Position numbers and translations under genes: made by a program
In this document: positions 7,067-12,739 of the stretch, in pieces
Position numbering within the stretch: the stretch's first letter is position 1
Layout: each line of letters opens with the position of its first letter
The notes under the pieces: generated by a model
Told to the model about the DNA's origin: nothing
The model's database searches: none
The model's input: only the letters and a program-made list of their open reading frames with translations
Source of the DNA: Pseudomonadota bacterium
Lineage (GTDB): Bacteria > Pseudomonadota > Alphaproteobacteria > Rhizobiales > Rhizobiaceae
DNA length: 12,739 nucleotides
NCBI GenBank assembly: GCA_023399465.1
Contig: JAEWPB010000059.1
Span: forward strand, 1 to 12,739
Reading direction: 5' to 3'

Positions 7067-7364
7067 ATGGCACAATACGATTTCAATCAGTTGGAACGCA
7101 CCGCGACGCAGCTAGTCAAAGCTGGCAAAATCGCTGATGCGATAAAGATATACCTTTTCATGGCTGATGGGGATCAGTCACTGGACGCGGGGTATCTGGG
7201 TGAAAAGTTGGGTATCTGCTACGAGCAGCTCGGCGACCTCCACGCCGCGAAATTCTGGTATGGGAGAGCAGTGGAGGAAAATCCGCAGGTCAGGCGTCGC
7301 GGCACAAGCATTGGAGCGTTTGAGCCAAGTAGGCATAGAGCACTTGGTGTCAGGAGAACCTTGA
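7067..7364 (+). pseudogene. Small TPR-like protein gene, apparently frameshifted near its 3' end
   Basis: ATG 7067 follows an AGAAGAG Shine-Dalgarno sequence at about 7 nt. The first ~77 residues look like helical repeat protein: YDFNQLERTATQLVKAGKIADAIKIYLFMA, then a TPR-like pair LGEKLGICYEQLGDLHAAKFWYGRAVEENPQV. After V77 the frame turns into an arginine-rich sequence (RRRGTSIGAFEPSRHRAL) and runs on to a stop at 7468 (133 aa), through the downstream repeat. One base earlier or later, the other frame reads VAAQALERLSQVGIEHLVSGEP and stops at 7364. That is exactly the helix expected after a TPR unit. A one-base insertion near 7295 therefore best explains the pattern, giving an ancestral protein of about 98 aa. 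The partner and role are unknown. Confidence 0.55.
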
Positions 7365-7393
7365 ACGGACGCTGTGTAGTCAAGGTCCGCCAA

Positions 7394-7421
7394 GTCCGCT
7401 TTGCGCCAATAGTGGTCATTG
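7394..7421 (+). repeat. Hairpin-forming interspersed repeat, copy B
   Basis: Core CCGCTTTGCGCCAATAGTGG followed by TCATTG. The pairing arms CCGCT/AGTGG and the central CAATAG match copy A. It lies just after the frameshifted TPR gene and before the convergent minus-strand gene. Confidence 0.6.
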
Positions 7422-7433
7422 CTCATCAACAGG

Positions 7434-7802
7434 CTAAAGGAGGTGGCGTGTCACCAGTTCTGCAATGAGGGGATTAGTGAAGTCAGCAACGGGGTCATCG
7501 CTTCTATCGTGCTTGCGATGGAATTCTCCGGCATCGAAAGCTTCATAGATCTCGAAGAATGGCTGAGGAACTTGATTGTTACCCGCGGAGAAACCCGCTT
7601 GCACCGCGCTCCACAGATCGTTCATCAAGCCGTCGCAGAAGCTGTAGGTGAGCTCCCTTCGACTGTAAAGTCTGGCAATCTGCAGAGCTGTCGTGTTGTA
7701 GAACAGCCAATTGTCCAGGGCGCCCGCCCATTCAACCACTTCATCATGCGAAACGCGATGTTCCGATCCCTTAGTCATCATAGATTGAAGGAAGTCTGAC
7801 AT
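7434..7802 (-). CDS. Hypothetical helical protein, family not recognised
   Basis: About 122 aa from ATG 7802 (MSDFLQSMMTKGSEHRVSHDEVV...), with AGTGG about 8 nt upstream. The frame stays open to a TTG at 7853, with another ATG at 7841, so 135- or 139-aa versions are possible. The protein composition is credible: amphipathic helices EVVEWAGALDNWLFYNTTALQIA, RRELTYSFCDGLMNDLWSAVQAGF and PQPFFEIYEAFDAGEF, then an acidic KHDRSDDPVADF and PLIAELVTRHLL at the end. It lacks a signal peptide or membrane helix, so it is probably cytoplasmic. The family is unknown. Its setting beside an Imm11-like gene makes an immunity-type role conceivable; that is inference from context only. It is flanked on both sides by copies of the hairpin repeat. 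Confidence 0.55.
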   Translation of the reverse strand: MSDFLQSMMTKGSEHRVSHDEVVEWAGALDNWLFYNTTALQIARLYSRRELTYSFCDGLMNDLWSAVQAGFSAGNNQVPQPFFEIYEAFDAGEFHRKHDRSDDPVADFTNPLIAELVTRHLL

Positions 7803-7869
7803 GACATTCGCCACTTCTGTTTTGCCTTTTCGCCGCAACATATGGATTATCAAGACTCACGACGTCAAT

Positions 7870-7896
7870 GACCGCTTCGGGCCAATAGCGGCATTT
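7870..7896 (+). repeat. Hairpin-forming interspersed repeat, copy C
   Basis: Core CCGCTTCGGGCCAATAGCGG followed by CATTT. Here the arms pair without wobble (CCGCT/AGCGG), and the flanks AATGA/CATT extend the stem if one missing T is allowed. It lies between the minus-strand hypothetical gene and the Imm11-like gene. Confidence 0.6.
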
Positions 7897-7937
7897 AGCT
7901 CGATTGCTTGAACCAAAAACGAACCGGAGAAATTACA

Positions 7938-8556
7938 TTGGTCGAAATTGAAAACAGCCGCGTCTGGATTCTAGATAGTGATCCTGTCTTGGCAGACAAA
8001 ACAGGCGAAATGCTATTCACCAACTATAAGAGCTCGACAATTACGGTTACTGACCTTTGGAGTCCTGACAAAGTCTCCCGTGAAGGAATGATCGTTTATA
8101 CATTTGGAAGGAAGAAGCTGTCGCGGCTGGACGATTATGATGTTTACCCCGGCGAGGTGTCTGCTCCGATAGTGACAAATAAGCTAAAAATAAAAATTGA
8201 AGGACTATGCTCGCCGCAGGAAATCGCATTTCGGCTGCGAAATTCGCAATGATCTGGGGGAGACACGAACGGCGTGGAATATGTACCCACTCGAGGTGAA
8301 ATGGTGTGTAGACAGGGAGAAGTCTCGGGCAGAATGGACTTTTTCCACACTGAAACCGGATATTTCATGGATCGATGAGGCCGAGAGCGTTGTCTTTAAG
8401 CGAAATTGCCTCGGATCGAGCCATCTGGCCCGGGTTGAGGAACGTCGAGGGTGGCTCTTGTACTCAAACAGCCTCAAGAAACTTATTGAAAAATTCAACC
8501 CCAAAGGAATTGTCTTCAGAAGCGACTCCACCGAAACGCTGTCCGTTCGATTCTAG
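7938..8556 (+). pseudogene. Imm11 (DUF1629)-like immunity protein gene, frameshifted
   Basis: The 5' part starts at TTG 7938 (GGAGA 7 nt upstream; no usable ATG) and reads VEIENSRVWILDSDPV...SAPIVTNKLKIKIEGL, then CSPQEIAF before a stop at 8252. The 3' part in another frame reads GCEIRNDLGE, MYPLEVKWCVDREKSRAEW, VVFKRNCLGSSHLARVEE and YSNSLKKLIEKFNPKGIVF to a stop at 8556. Joined near 8232 they give about 205 aa in the order I know from Imm11-type immunity proteins: '(I)VS.KLK..IE...P..IQF', 'EIR...G', a strand ending 'CVDREKS', then 'Y/VSN.LK..IE..N..GI.F'. An extra base near 8232 explains the break. G+C is much lower than in the neighbours. Imm11 proteins neutralise polymorphic toxins, but no toxin gene is in the window. 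Two independent short genes are a less likely reading. Confidence 0.6.
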
Positions 8557-8783
8557 TCGCGAGGCTCGAATCGCTAACCGAATACGTAGGGGCCTGCGCA
8601 CCTCCCTGTCGTCCGTAATGGGCCAGGAGCGGCCATCGGTATCTGTCCGGATGGCGCCGCAAAGGCTACGCATGCCTCTTCCCCTCTAACTCGTTAAGGA
8701 AATTTGCGGCTGCTACGGTTGATAGTGAAGCGCGAATGTGGCGGTCAGAGTGCCCATCGTGGACTAGCGACCTGGAGCCTAAT

Positions 8784-9140
8784 ATGGATACAATAACTCT
8801 TTGGAGACCCGTGGGGCCTGTTGAACTCGCGCTACTAAGGCAAAGCGGTATGACGGCCTTCCCGCCACGACTGCCTGATCAACCGATCTTTTATCCCGTC
8901 CTTTCAGAGGACTACGCCGTGCGAATTGCGAGGGATTGGAACGTCAGTCGCGATGGCGCGGGCTATGTCACGCAATTCGAAGTCCTTACGTCATTCTTGG
9001 CGGCCTACATTCCACAAGAGGCGGGTGGCCAGGCATTGAAGGAATACTGGATTCCGGCAGAAGACCTTGAGAAATTCAATGAAGCTATTGTCGGCAAAAT
9101 CACTGTCGTCAGGGCGTTTGAGCCGACGCAGAATAGCTGA
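8784..9140 (+). CDS. Small 'ADP-ribosylation/crystallin J1'-type protein (putative ART-like fold)
   Basis: A 118-aa protein; GGAG 6 nt before ATG 8784 decides the start over an ATG at 8736. The sequence LWRPVGPVELALLRQSG, AFPPRLPDQPIFYPVL, YAVRIARDWNV, GYVTQFEV, EYWIPAEDLEKFNEAIVG is a pattern I recognise from small bacterial proteins often labelled 'ADP-ribosylation/crystallin J1'. The label is a database habit rather than proven chemistry. If the fold is ADP-ribosyltransferase-like, R8 in the first strand and E87 in KEYW would be candidate NAD-site residues; this is inference. No secretion signal. It stands alone, at the right end of the low-GC patch, and converges with the FAD oxidoreductase gene. 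Confidence 0.7.
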   Translation: MDTITLWRPVGPVELALLRQSGMTAFPPRLPDQPIFYPVLSEDYAVRIARDWNVSRDGAGYVTQFEVLTSFLAAYIPQEAGGQALKEYWIPAEDLEKFNEAIVGKITVVRAFEPTQNS

Positions 9141-9237
9141 ACTAGGTCTGCTTCGGCCCCGGACCCTGAAGCGGTCATGGGCATCGACTACACAATTCTG
9201 GCGCACCGCTGGACCACGGCGCACCTCCGCCCCGCCG

Positions 9238-10494
9238 CTAAAGCCCGTGAGGCACGTCGCGGTCGAGGGCGAAGTCGTCGAACCAGTCGCGGTGCTCGCC
9301 GGCAAGCTGGGCATTGATGATGCGGGATGCCATGAAGGCGAAGGTCATGCCGTTGCCGCCGAAGCCGAAGGCGGCGTAGACGCCGGGATGCCCGGGTACC
9401 GGGCCGATCAGCGGCAGCCCGTCGGCGGTGGAGCCATAGGCGCCGCTCCAGACGCGGGCGATTTCCATCTCCCTCACCGGCCACAGCATCGCCAGCCTTT
9501 CCCGAAGCGTGGCGATCTTTTGCGGAATGAGCATCTGCCGCATCCCCGCGTCTTCAGTCTCGTCGTCGTCGCCGCCGACGATGATGCGGTTGTCGGGCGT
9601 CGTCCTGGCATAGAGGTAGGGGTCGAAGTCGGACGCCTCCCACAGCAGTGCCCGTTCGGGCCATAGCGCTTCGGCCGGCAGCGGCGCGGTGGCAAAACCC
9701 CAGCTCGAGCGGACCTGATGCACCGCCGGCAGCGACAGGCCGGGGATCCTGTGGCCGGTGGCGAACACCACTTGCTTCGCTTCGATGCTGCAGGGTCCCG
9801 CCGTTGAGATGCCGACACTGGTGCCGGCGCTGTCAAAGCCGGTGACGCGCGCCTCGACGAGCCTTGCGCCGCCAATGCTCGCCAGCGAAAGCAGCGTCCA
9901 TTCAAGGATCAGCGGATCGAGTTCGGCCGCGCCGGGCGAGAGGATCGCCGCCGGCCGGTCGAGCCCGAACTGGATGACGAGATCCGGGTTCGGCACGAAG
10001 ATCGACGGCAGCCCGGCGCGCTGGCGCAGATCGTATTCGACCAGCATCTCGCCGGCCTCGTCACGCCTGTCGGCGAGATAGAGCGAACGGCGCGGCCGGA
10101 AATCGCAGGCGATGTGGTGACCGGCGATCAGTTCGGTCAGGCCCGTGAGCGCCGCGATCGACCGGCGGCAGAGTGCCGCCGCCCTGTCGAAACCGAGAAT
10201 GACCTCGAGTTCGGCAAAGGGCAGGTCGTGCTCCCAGCGGAGCAGTGCGGCATTGGCCGCGGTGCCGGAAAGCCCTTTTTGCGGCGCGTCGATCACGCAC
10301 ACCGAGCGGCCCTGCGCCGTCAGGTGTTCGGCAAGGCAGGCCCCGGTCAGGCCGGCGCCGACGACGGCGACGTCGACACGCAGATCGGCGGTCAACGGGG
10401 TGAAAACGGGCCGATGCATGGTGCCGCCCCAGGGGGACGACGGGACGGTGGACAAAAAGCGCTCCACCTCGAATTTACCCGATGGTATGGGCAT
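9238..10494 (-). CDS. FAD-dependent oxidoreductase, DAO family
   Basis: A 418-aa flavoprotein of the D-amino-acid/glycine oxidase family (DAO), which oxidises C-N bonds of amino acids or secondary amines with FAD. The dinucleotide-binding motif VDVAVVGAGLTGACLAEHL is at about residues 40-58 (G46-x-G48-x-x-G51), followed by the strand end VCVIDA. The central substrate region contains SSWGFATAPL and YLYARTTPDNRIIVGGDD. The C-terminal FAD segment has RVWSGAYGSTADGLPLIGPVPG and VYAAFGFGGNGMTFAFMAS. An N-terminal extension of about 37 residues precedes the fold, as in several puuB-like members. ATG 10494 has GGGGAG 9 nt upstream; TTG 10503 does not. Substrate cannot be assigned. It lies 54 bp downstream of the AI-2E-family gene on the same strand. 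Confidence 0.85.
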   Translation of the reverse strand: MPIPSGKFEVERFLSTVPSSPWGGTMHRPVFTPLTADLRVDVAVVGAGLTGACLAEHLTAQGRSVCVIDAPQKGLSGTAANAALLRWEHDLPFAELEVILGFDRAAALCRRSIAALTGLTELIAGHHIACDFRPRRSLYLADRRDEAGEMLVEYDLRQRAGLPSIFVPNPDLVIQFGLDRPAAILSPGAAELDPLILEWTLLSLASIGGARLVEARVTGFDSAGTSVGISTAGPCSIEAKQVVFATGHRIPGLSLPAVHQVRSSWGFATAPLPAEALWPERALLWEASDFDPYLYARTTPDNRIIVGGDDDETEDAGMRQMLIPQKIATLRERLAMLWPVREMEIARVWSGAYGSTADGLPLIGPVPGHPGVYAAFGFGGNGMTFAFMASRIINAQLAGEHRDWFDDFALDRDVPHGL

Positions 10495-10510
10495 GCAACT
10501 CAACTCCCCG

Positions 10511-10528
10511 CCCGGGTTGGTTCCCGGG
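10511..10528. other. GC-rich inverted repeat between the AI-2E-family and FAD oxidoreductase genes
   Basis: CCCGGG at 10511-10516 and again at 10523-10528, separated by TTGGTT; each arm is self-complementary and the pair can form a 6-bp stem with a 6-nt loop. It lies in the 54-bp gap, about 16 nt before the FAD oxidoreductase start. It has no T tract, so it looks more like a transcript-processing or translation-influencing hairpin than a terminator. Confidence 0.3.
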
Positions 10529-10548
10529 ATTGGGTCGAACGGAGGGCG

Positions 10549-11679
10549 TCAGGCCGGCAGTTGCGGCACAGGCCTTTCATCCGGCCAGAGTTCATCGATT
10601 ATCGTCATGACGATCAGCGAGAGCGGTAGTGCCAGCATGGCGCCGACCGCACCCCACATCCACGTCCAGAACACTATTGCCACGAAAACGACGAAGGGAT
10701 TGATCTCCAACCGACGTCCCATGACGGCGGGAGTGATAATATTTTCGATCACGCTGTGCACGGCGAAAAATGCCGCAGCCGGGGCGAGCCCGAGAAGGAG
10801 TGTATCGTGGGTCAGCACCCCGGCGATGGTGAGCGCGACGGTCATCAGCGCCACGCCGAGGAAGGGGACGAAACTCGACAGGAAGGCGAAGAACCCCCAG
10901 AGCACGGGAACGCTGAGGCCGCCGAGGAAGGCGATCAGGGTCACGATGACGCCGAGGCCGGCATAGATGATCGCCGCCGTCGAGAAGTAGAAGCCGAGCG
11001 CGCGCTCGATCGCATTGAGGATGCGGATGGTCGCAAGCCGCCGTTCGCGGCCGGCGAAGGTCATGATCAGGGTCGTGCGCAGTTGCAGGCGGCCGGCGAG
11101 GAAGAGCACCAGTGCCGCGAGGAAGATCAGCGCCTGCACCAGCGCCGGGGTGATGCTGCCGGCGACCACCTGCAGGATGCTGGCCGACTTGTCGAGCAGC
11201 GACTCGATCGAGATCGGGCCGCTCTGGAACGAGGTGATGCGGAACCAGCGGTAGCGTTCGAGATAGGGCAGCACGCGCTCCATCGCCCGCTCCGCCATCG
11301 CCGGCGCATCGGCGGCGACGCTGCTCAACGGTTGCGCCAGTGCATTGACGATGACGAACAGCAGCAATGCCACCATGGACGTCAGCAGCAGCGCGCCGAT
11401 TGCCGGCGGTACGCCGAGACGGCCGAGCTTGTCGGCGGCGAGCCCGAGGATCATGCCGGTGACGACGGCAAGCGTGATCGGGATCAGGATCGTCGCCATC
11501 AGGTAGATGACGGCCAGGCTGAGGATCAGGAAAATGCCGATGATGCACCAGGCCTTGGCGACATCGAGACCGTCGCGCTCGATCCGGACGAGCCCGGGTT
11601 CATCGACAGCTTCGTCTGGAGCCGCAGGTCCGGCAGCCGCGGTTCTTGTCGGTCTTGCCTCGTCCGTCCGGTTCTCCAT
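10549..11679 (-). CDS. AI-2E family (PerM-like) transporter
   Basis: A 376-aa polytopic inner-membrane protein. ATG 11679 (MENRTDEAR) has GGGAGAG about 8 nt upstream; the longer frame to 11787 crosses the upstream intergenic hairpins and is rejected. Residues 1-45 form a polar cytoplasmic N-terminus. The first helices follow (CIIGIFLILSLAVIYLMATILIPITLAVV), then a soluble segment (about 110-170, PMAERAMERVLPYLERYRW), and further helices around LVQALIFLAALVLFLAGR and GFYFSTAAIIYAGLGVIVTLIAFLGG. The C-terminal family signature is ENIITPAVMGRRLEINPFVVF (split as ENIITP 312-317, INP 326-328). AI-2E members include AI-2 exporters and Na+/H+ antiporters, so the substrate is open. Likely first gene of a two-gene unit with the FAD oxidoreductase. 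Confidence 0.9.
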   Translation of the reverse strand: MENRTDEARPTRTAAAGPAAPDEAVDEPGLVRIERDGLDVAKAWCIIGIFLILSLAVIYLMATILIPITLAVVTGMILGLAADKLGRLGVPPAIGALLLTSMVALLLFVIVNALAQPLSSVAADAPAMAERAMERVLPYLERYRWFRITSFQSGPISIESLLDKSASILQVVAGSITPALVQALIFLAALVLFLAGRLQLRTTLIMTFAGRERRLATIRILNAIERALGFYFSTAAIIYAGLGVIVTLIAFLGGLSVPVLWGFFAFLSSFVPFLGVALMTVALTIAGVLTHDTLLLGLAPAAAFFAVHSVIENIITPAVMGRRLEINPFVVFVAIVFWTWMWGAVGAMLALPLSLIVMTIIDELWPDERPVPQLPA

Positions 11680-11725
11680 GTCCGTTCTCTCCCGCCCCAC
11701 GCTGCCTCGCCCGGCGAAGCCCCCC

Positions 11726-11751
11726 GGCATTCCACGTCTTGCGGGAATGCC
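11726..11751. promoter_or_regulatory. Inverted repeat in the leader of the AI-2E-family gene
   Basis: GGCATTCC (11726-11733) and GGAATGCC (11744-11751) form a perfect 8-bp stem with a 10-nt loop, about 47 bp upstream of the AI-2E-family start. On the minus strand it is preceded by TTTTATACC, an AT-rich stretch that could be a -10 region. A palindromic operator or leader hairpin is possible; there is no T tract on the plus strand, and a C tract on the minus strand. Confidence 0.35.
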
Positions 11752-11768
11752 ATGGTATAAAACTAGCA

Positions 11769-11796
11769 GACCCCGCCTCGGTTCCAAGGCGGGGTC
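11769..11796 (-). terminator. Intrinsic terminator downstream of the VOC gene
   Basis: Perfect 10-bp stem GACCCCGCCT (11769-11778) with AGGCGGGGTC (11787-11796), 8-nt loop. On the minus strand it sits 50 bp past the VOC stop and is followed by TGCTAGTTTTATA, with the T run a few bases away from the stem. This separates the VOC gene from the AI-2E-family gene. Confidence 0.6.
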
Positions 11797-11846
11797 ATGA
11801 AGATAGTTGCGGGAGGGGAAACCGATCGGGGGAGAGACACGGAGTC

Positions 11847-12710
11847 TCAGAGGCTGAGCGTCAGGCCGATCCCCCAGGGGTCCTTGAGCGAGACGAAATC
11901 GCCGTTGCGCGAGGTCGCAATCTCGAGTTCGTCGAGCTTGGCGATCGCCTTGTCCAGTTCGGCCCGCTCGTTGAAGCGCAGCGTGTAGTCGGAAAGCCCG
12001 CTCATCTCTTCGCTGCGCGCGGTGGCGCCGCGGCTGTTCCAGATGTTGGCGGCGACATGGTGGTGATACTTGCCCGAGCCGAAGAAGCTCGCGCCCGGGT
12101 AGCGCGCCATCAGTTCCAGCCCGAGGACGTCGCGGTAGAAGGCGTCGGCCTTCGGAATATCGCCGACCTGCAGGTGGATGTGGCCGATGGCGCTGCCGTC
12201 GGGCATGCCGGTCCAGGCGTCCTGCGGGGCGCTGTCATAGAGCGCCTGCAGGTCGAGGCGCAGCGTATCCATCGCCACCGTGCCGTCGTTGAGGTAGGTC
12301 CATTCGTCATGCGGCCGGTCGGCATAGATCTCGATGCCGTTACCCTCCGGATCGGACAGGTAGATCGCCTCGCTGACGAGGTGGTCGGATGCGCCGTCGA
12401 GAACGACGTTGCTGTGCGCGGCGTGGCGCAGCCAGCGGGCGAGTTCCCTGCGGTTGGGCATCAGGAAGGCGGTGTGGAACAGGCCGGCGGCGTTGCGCGG
12501 GGCGCGCCTGACATCGCCGCGGGTGGTCAGCGTCAGGAGCGGCAGGTCGCCGACGCCGAGCACCTGGCCGCTCATGCCGTCTTCCAGCACGGTCAGGCCG
12601 AGCATCTTCTGGTAGTAGCCGGATACCGCCGAAAGATCGGTCACCACGAGGTGGGACTGGCCGACATAGGCCGGGCGGGAAAAGGCGTAGGCGGAGGTGG
12701 CTTCGGTCAT
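11847..12710 (-). CDS. VOC family protein, catechol 2,3-dioxygenase (CatE)-like
   Basis: A 287-aa protein with two vicinal-oxygen-chelate modules. Module 1, about residues 14-130, contains VGQSHLVVTDLSAVSGYYQKMLGL, GLFHTAFLMP and a closing YLSDPEGNGIEIYADRP. Module 2, about 174-287, contains IGHIHLQVGDIPKADAFYRDVLGLEL, YHHHVAANIW and a closing SLKDPWGIGLTLSL. The architecture and length match the CatE-like extradiol dioxygenases of bacteria, which open catechol rings with Fe(II). Candidate metal ligands by family analogy are in HIHL (H177/H179) and YHHH (H216-H218). The usual third ligand, a glutamate in the last strand, is not obvious in 'WGIGLTL', so activity is uncertain. ATG 12710 has GGAG 8 nt upstream. 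Single gene with a terminator. Confidence 0.85.
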   Translation of the reverse strand: MTEATSAYAFSRPAYVGQSHLVVTDLSAVSGYYQKMLGLTVLEDGMSGQVLGVGDLPLLTLTTRGDVRRAPRNAAGLFHTAFLMPNRRELARWLRHAAHSNVVLDGASDHLVSEAIYLSDPEGNGIEIYADRPHDEWTYLNDGTVAMDTLRLDLQALYDSAPQDAWTGMPDGSAIGHIHLQVGDIPKADAFYRDVLGLELMARYPGASFFGSGKYHHHVAANIWNSRGATARSEEMSGLSDYTLRFNERAELDKAIAKLDELEIATSRNGDFVSLKDPWGIGLTLSL

Positions 12711-12739
12711 GTCTTTTGCTCCAGCAATGGCGTTGCCCC

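Noticed and set aside
8562..8582. tRNA-like T-loop sequence (GGCTCGAATC)
   Set aside because: Neighbouring bases do not form a T-stem and no acceptor or anticodon arm can be found, so no tRNA or tRNA-derived attachment site is supported.
6940..9240. Insertion sequence or integrative element bounding the low-GC patch
   Set aside because: No transposase, integrase, terminal inverted repeats or target-site duplications are visible; only the short hairpin repeats.
10756..11760. 334-codon plus-strand frame rich in R/D/E/Q/H
   Set aside because: Antisense shadow of the AI-2E-family gene; no domain and highly biased composition.
1..12739. CRISPR array
   Set aside because: The only recurrent motif has three copies spaced over 400 bp apart with genes in between, which is not array spacing.

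Overview
The window looks like chromosome from an alphaproteobacterium of the Rhizobiales, probably Rhizobiaceae. The evidence is the high G+C, the DUF930 secreted protein, the Tat-exported Hint-domain protein, the lipoprotein GH25 lysozyme, and codon use throughout. This placement rests on family recognition by eye. No rRNA, tRNA, CRISPR array or insertion sequence was found.

Left part (1-4845), ordinary high-GC chromosome. It holds the N-terminal third of an oligopeptidase B (minus strand, running off the left edge) and a small secreted DUF930 protein (plus). Facing these is a cytochrome b561-YceI pair (minus, 4-nt ATGA overlap, same order as E. coli yceJ-yceI). Then come a Tat-signal Hint-domain protein with a good intrinsic terminator (minus) and a GH25 muramidase lipoprotein (minus).

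Middle (4846-6940). A divergent intergenic region with a 20-bp near-palindrome leads into a secreted conserved hypothetical protein. Two very short single-pass membrane protein genes follow (45 and about 58 aa, both below usual gene-calling cut-offs), then a small YCII-like protein.

Accessory patch (about 6940-9240). Composition falls clearly (for example 25 G/C in 8161-8220), genes are short, and a hairpin-forming repeat occurs three times in the same orientation (6979, 7394, 7870). The patch holds a TPR protein gene and an Imm11/DUF1629-like immunity gene, each apparently broken by a single-base frameshift. It also holds an unrecognised helical protein on the minus strand and a small protein of the family often labelled 'ADP-ribosylation/crystallin J1'. 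No cognate polymorphic toxin is visible. I read the patch as a decaying cassette of orphan immunity-type genes.

Right part (9238-12710), ordinary chromosome again, all minus strand: a DAO-type FAD oxidoreductase, an AI-2E-family (PerM-like) membrane protein, a 10-bp-stem terminator, and a two-domain VOC protein resembling catechol 2,3-dioxygenase.

No clearly new multi-gene system stands out. The most unusual material is the patch at 6940-9240 and the two small membrane-protein genes just before it.
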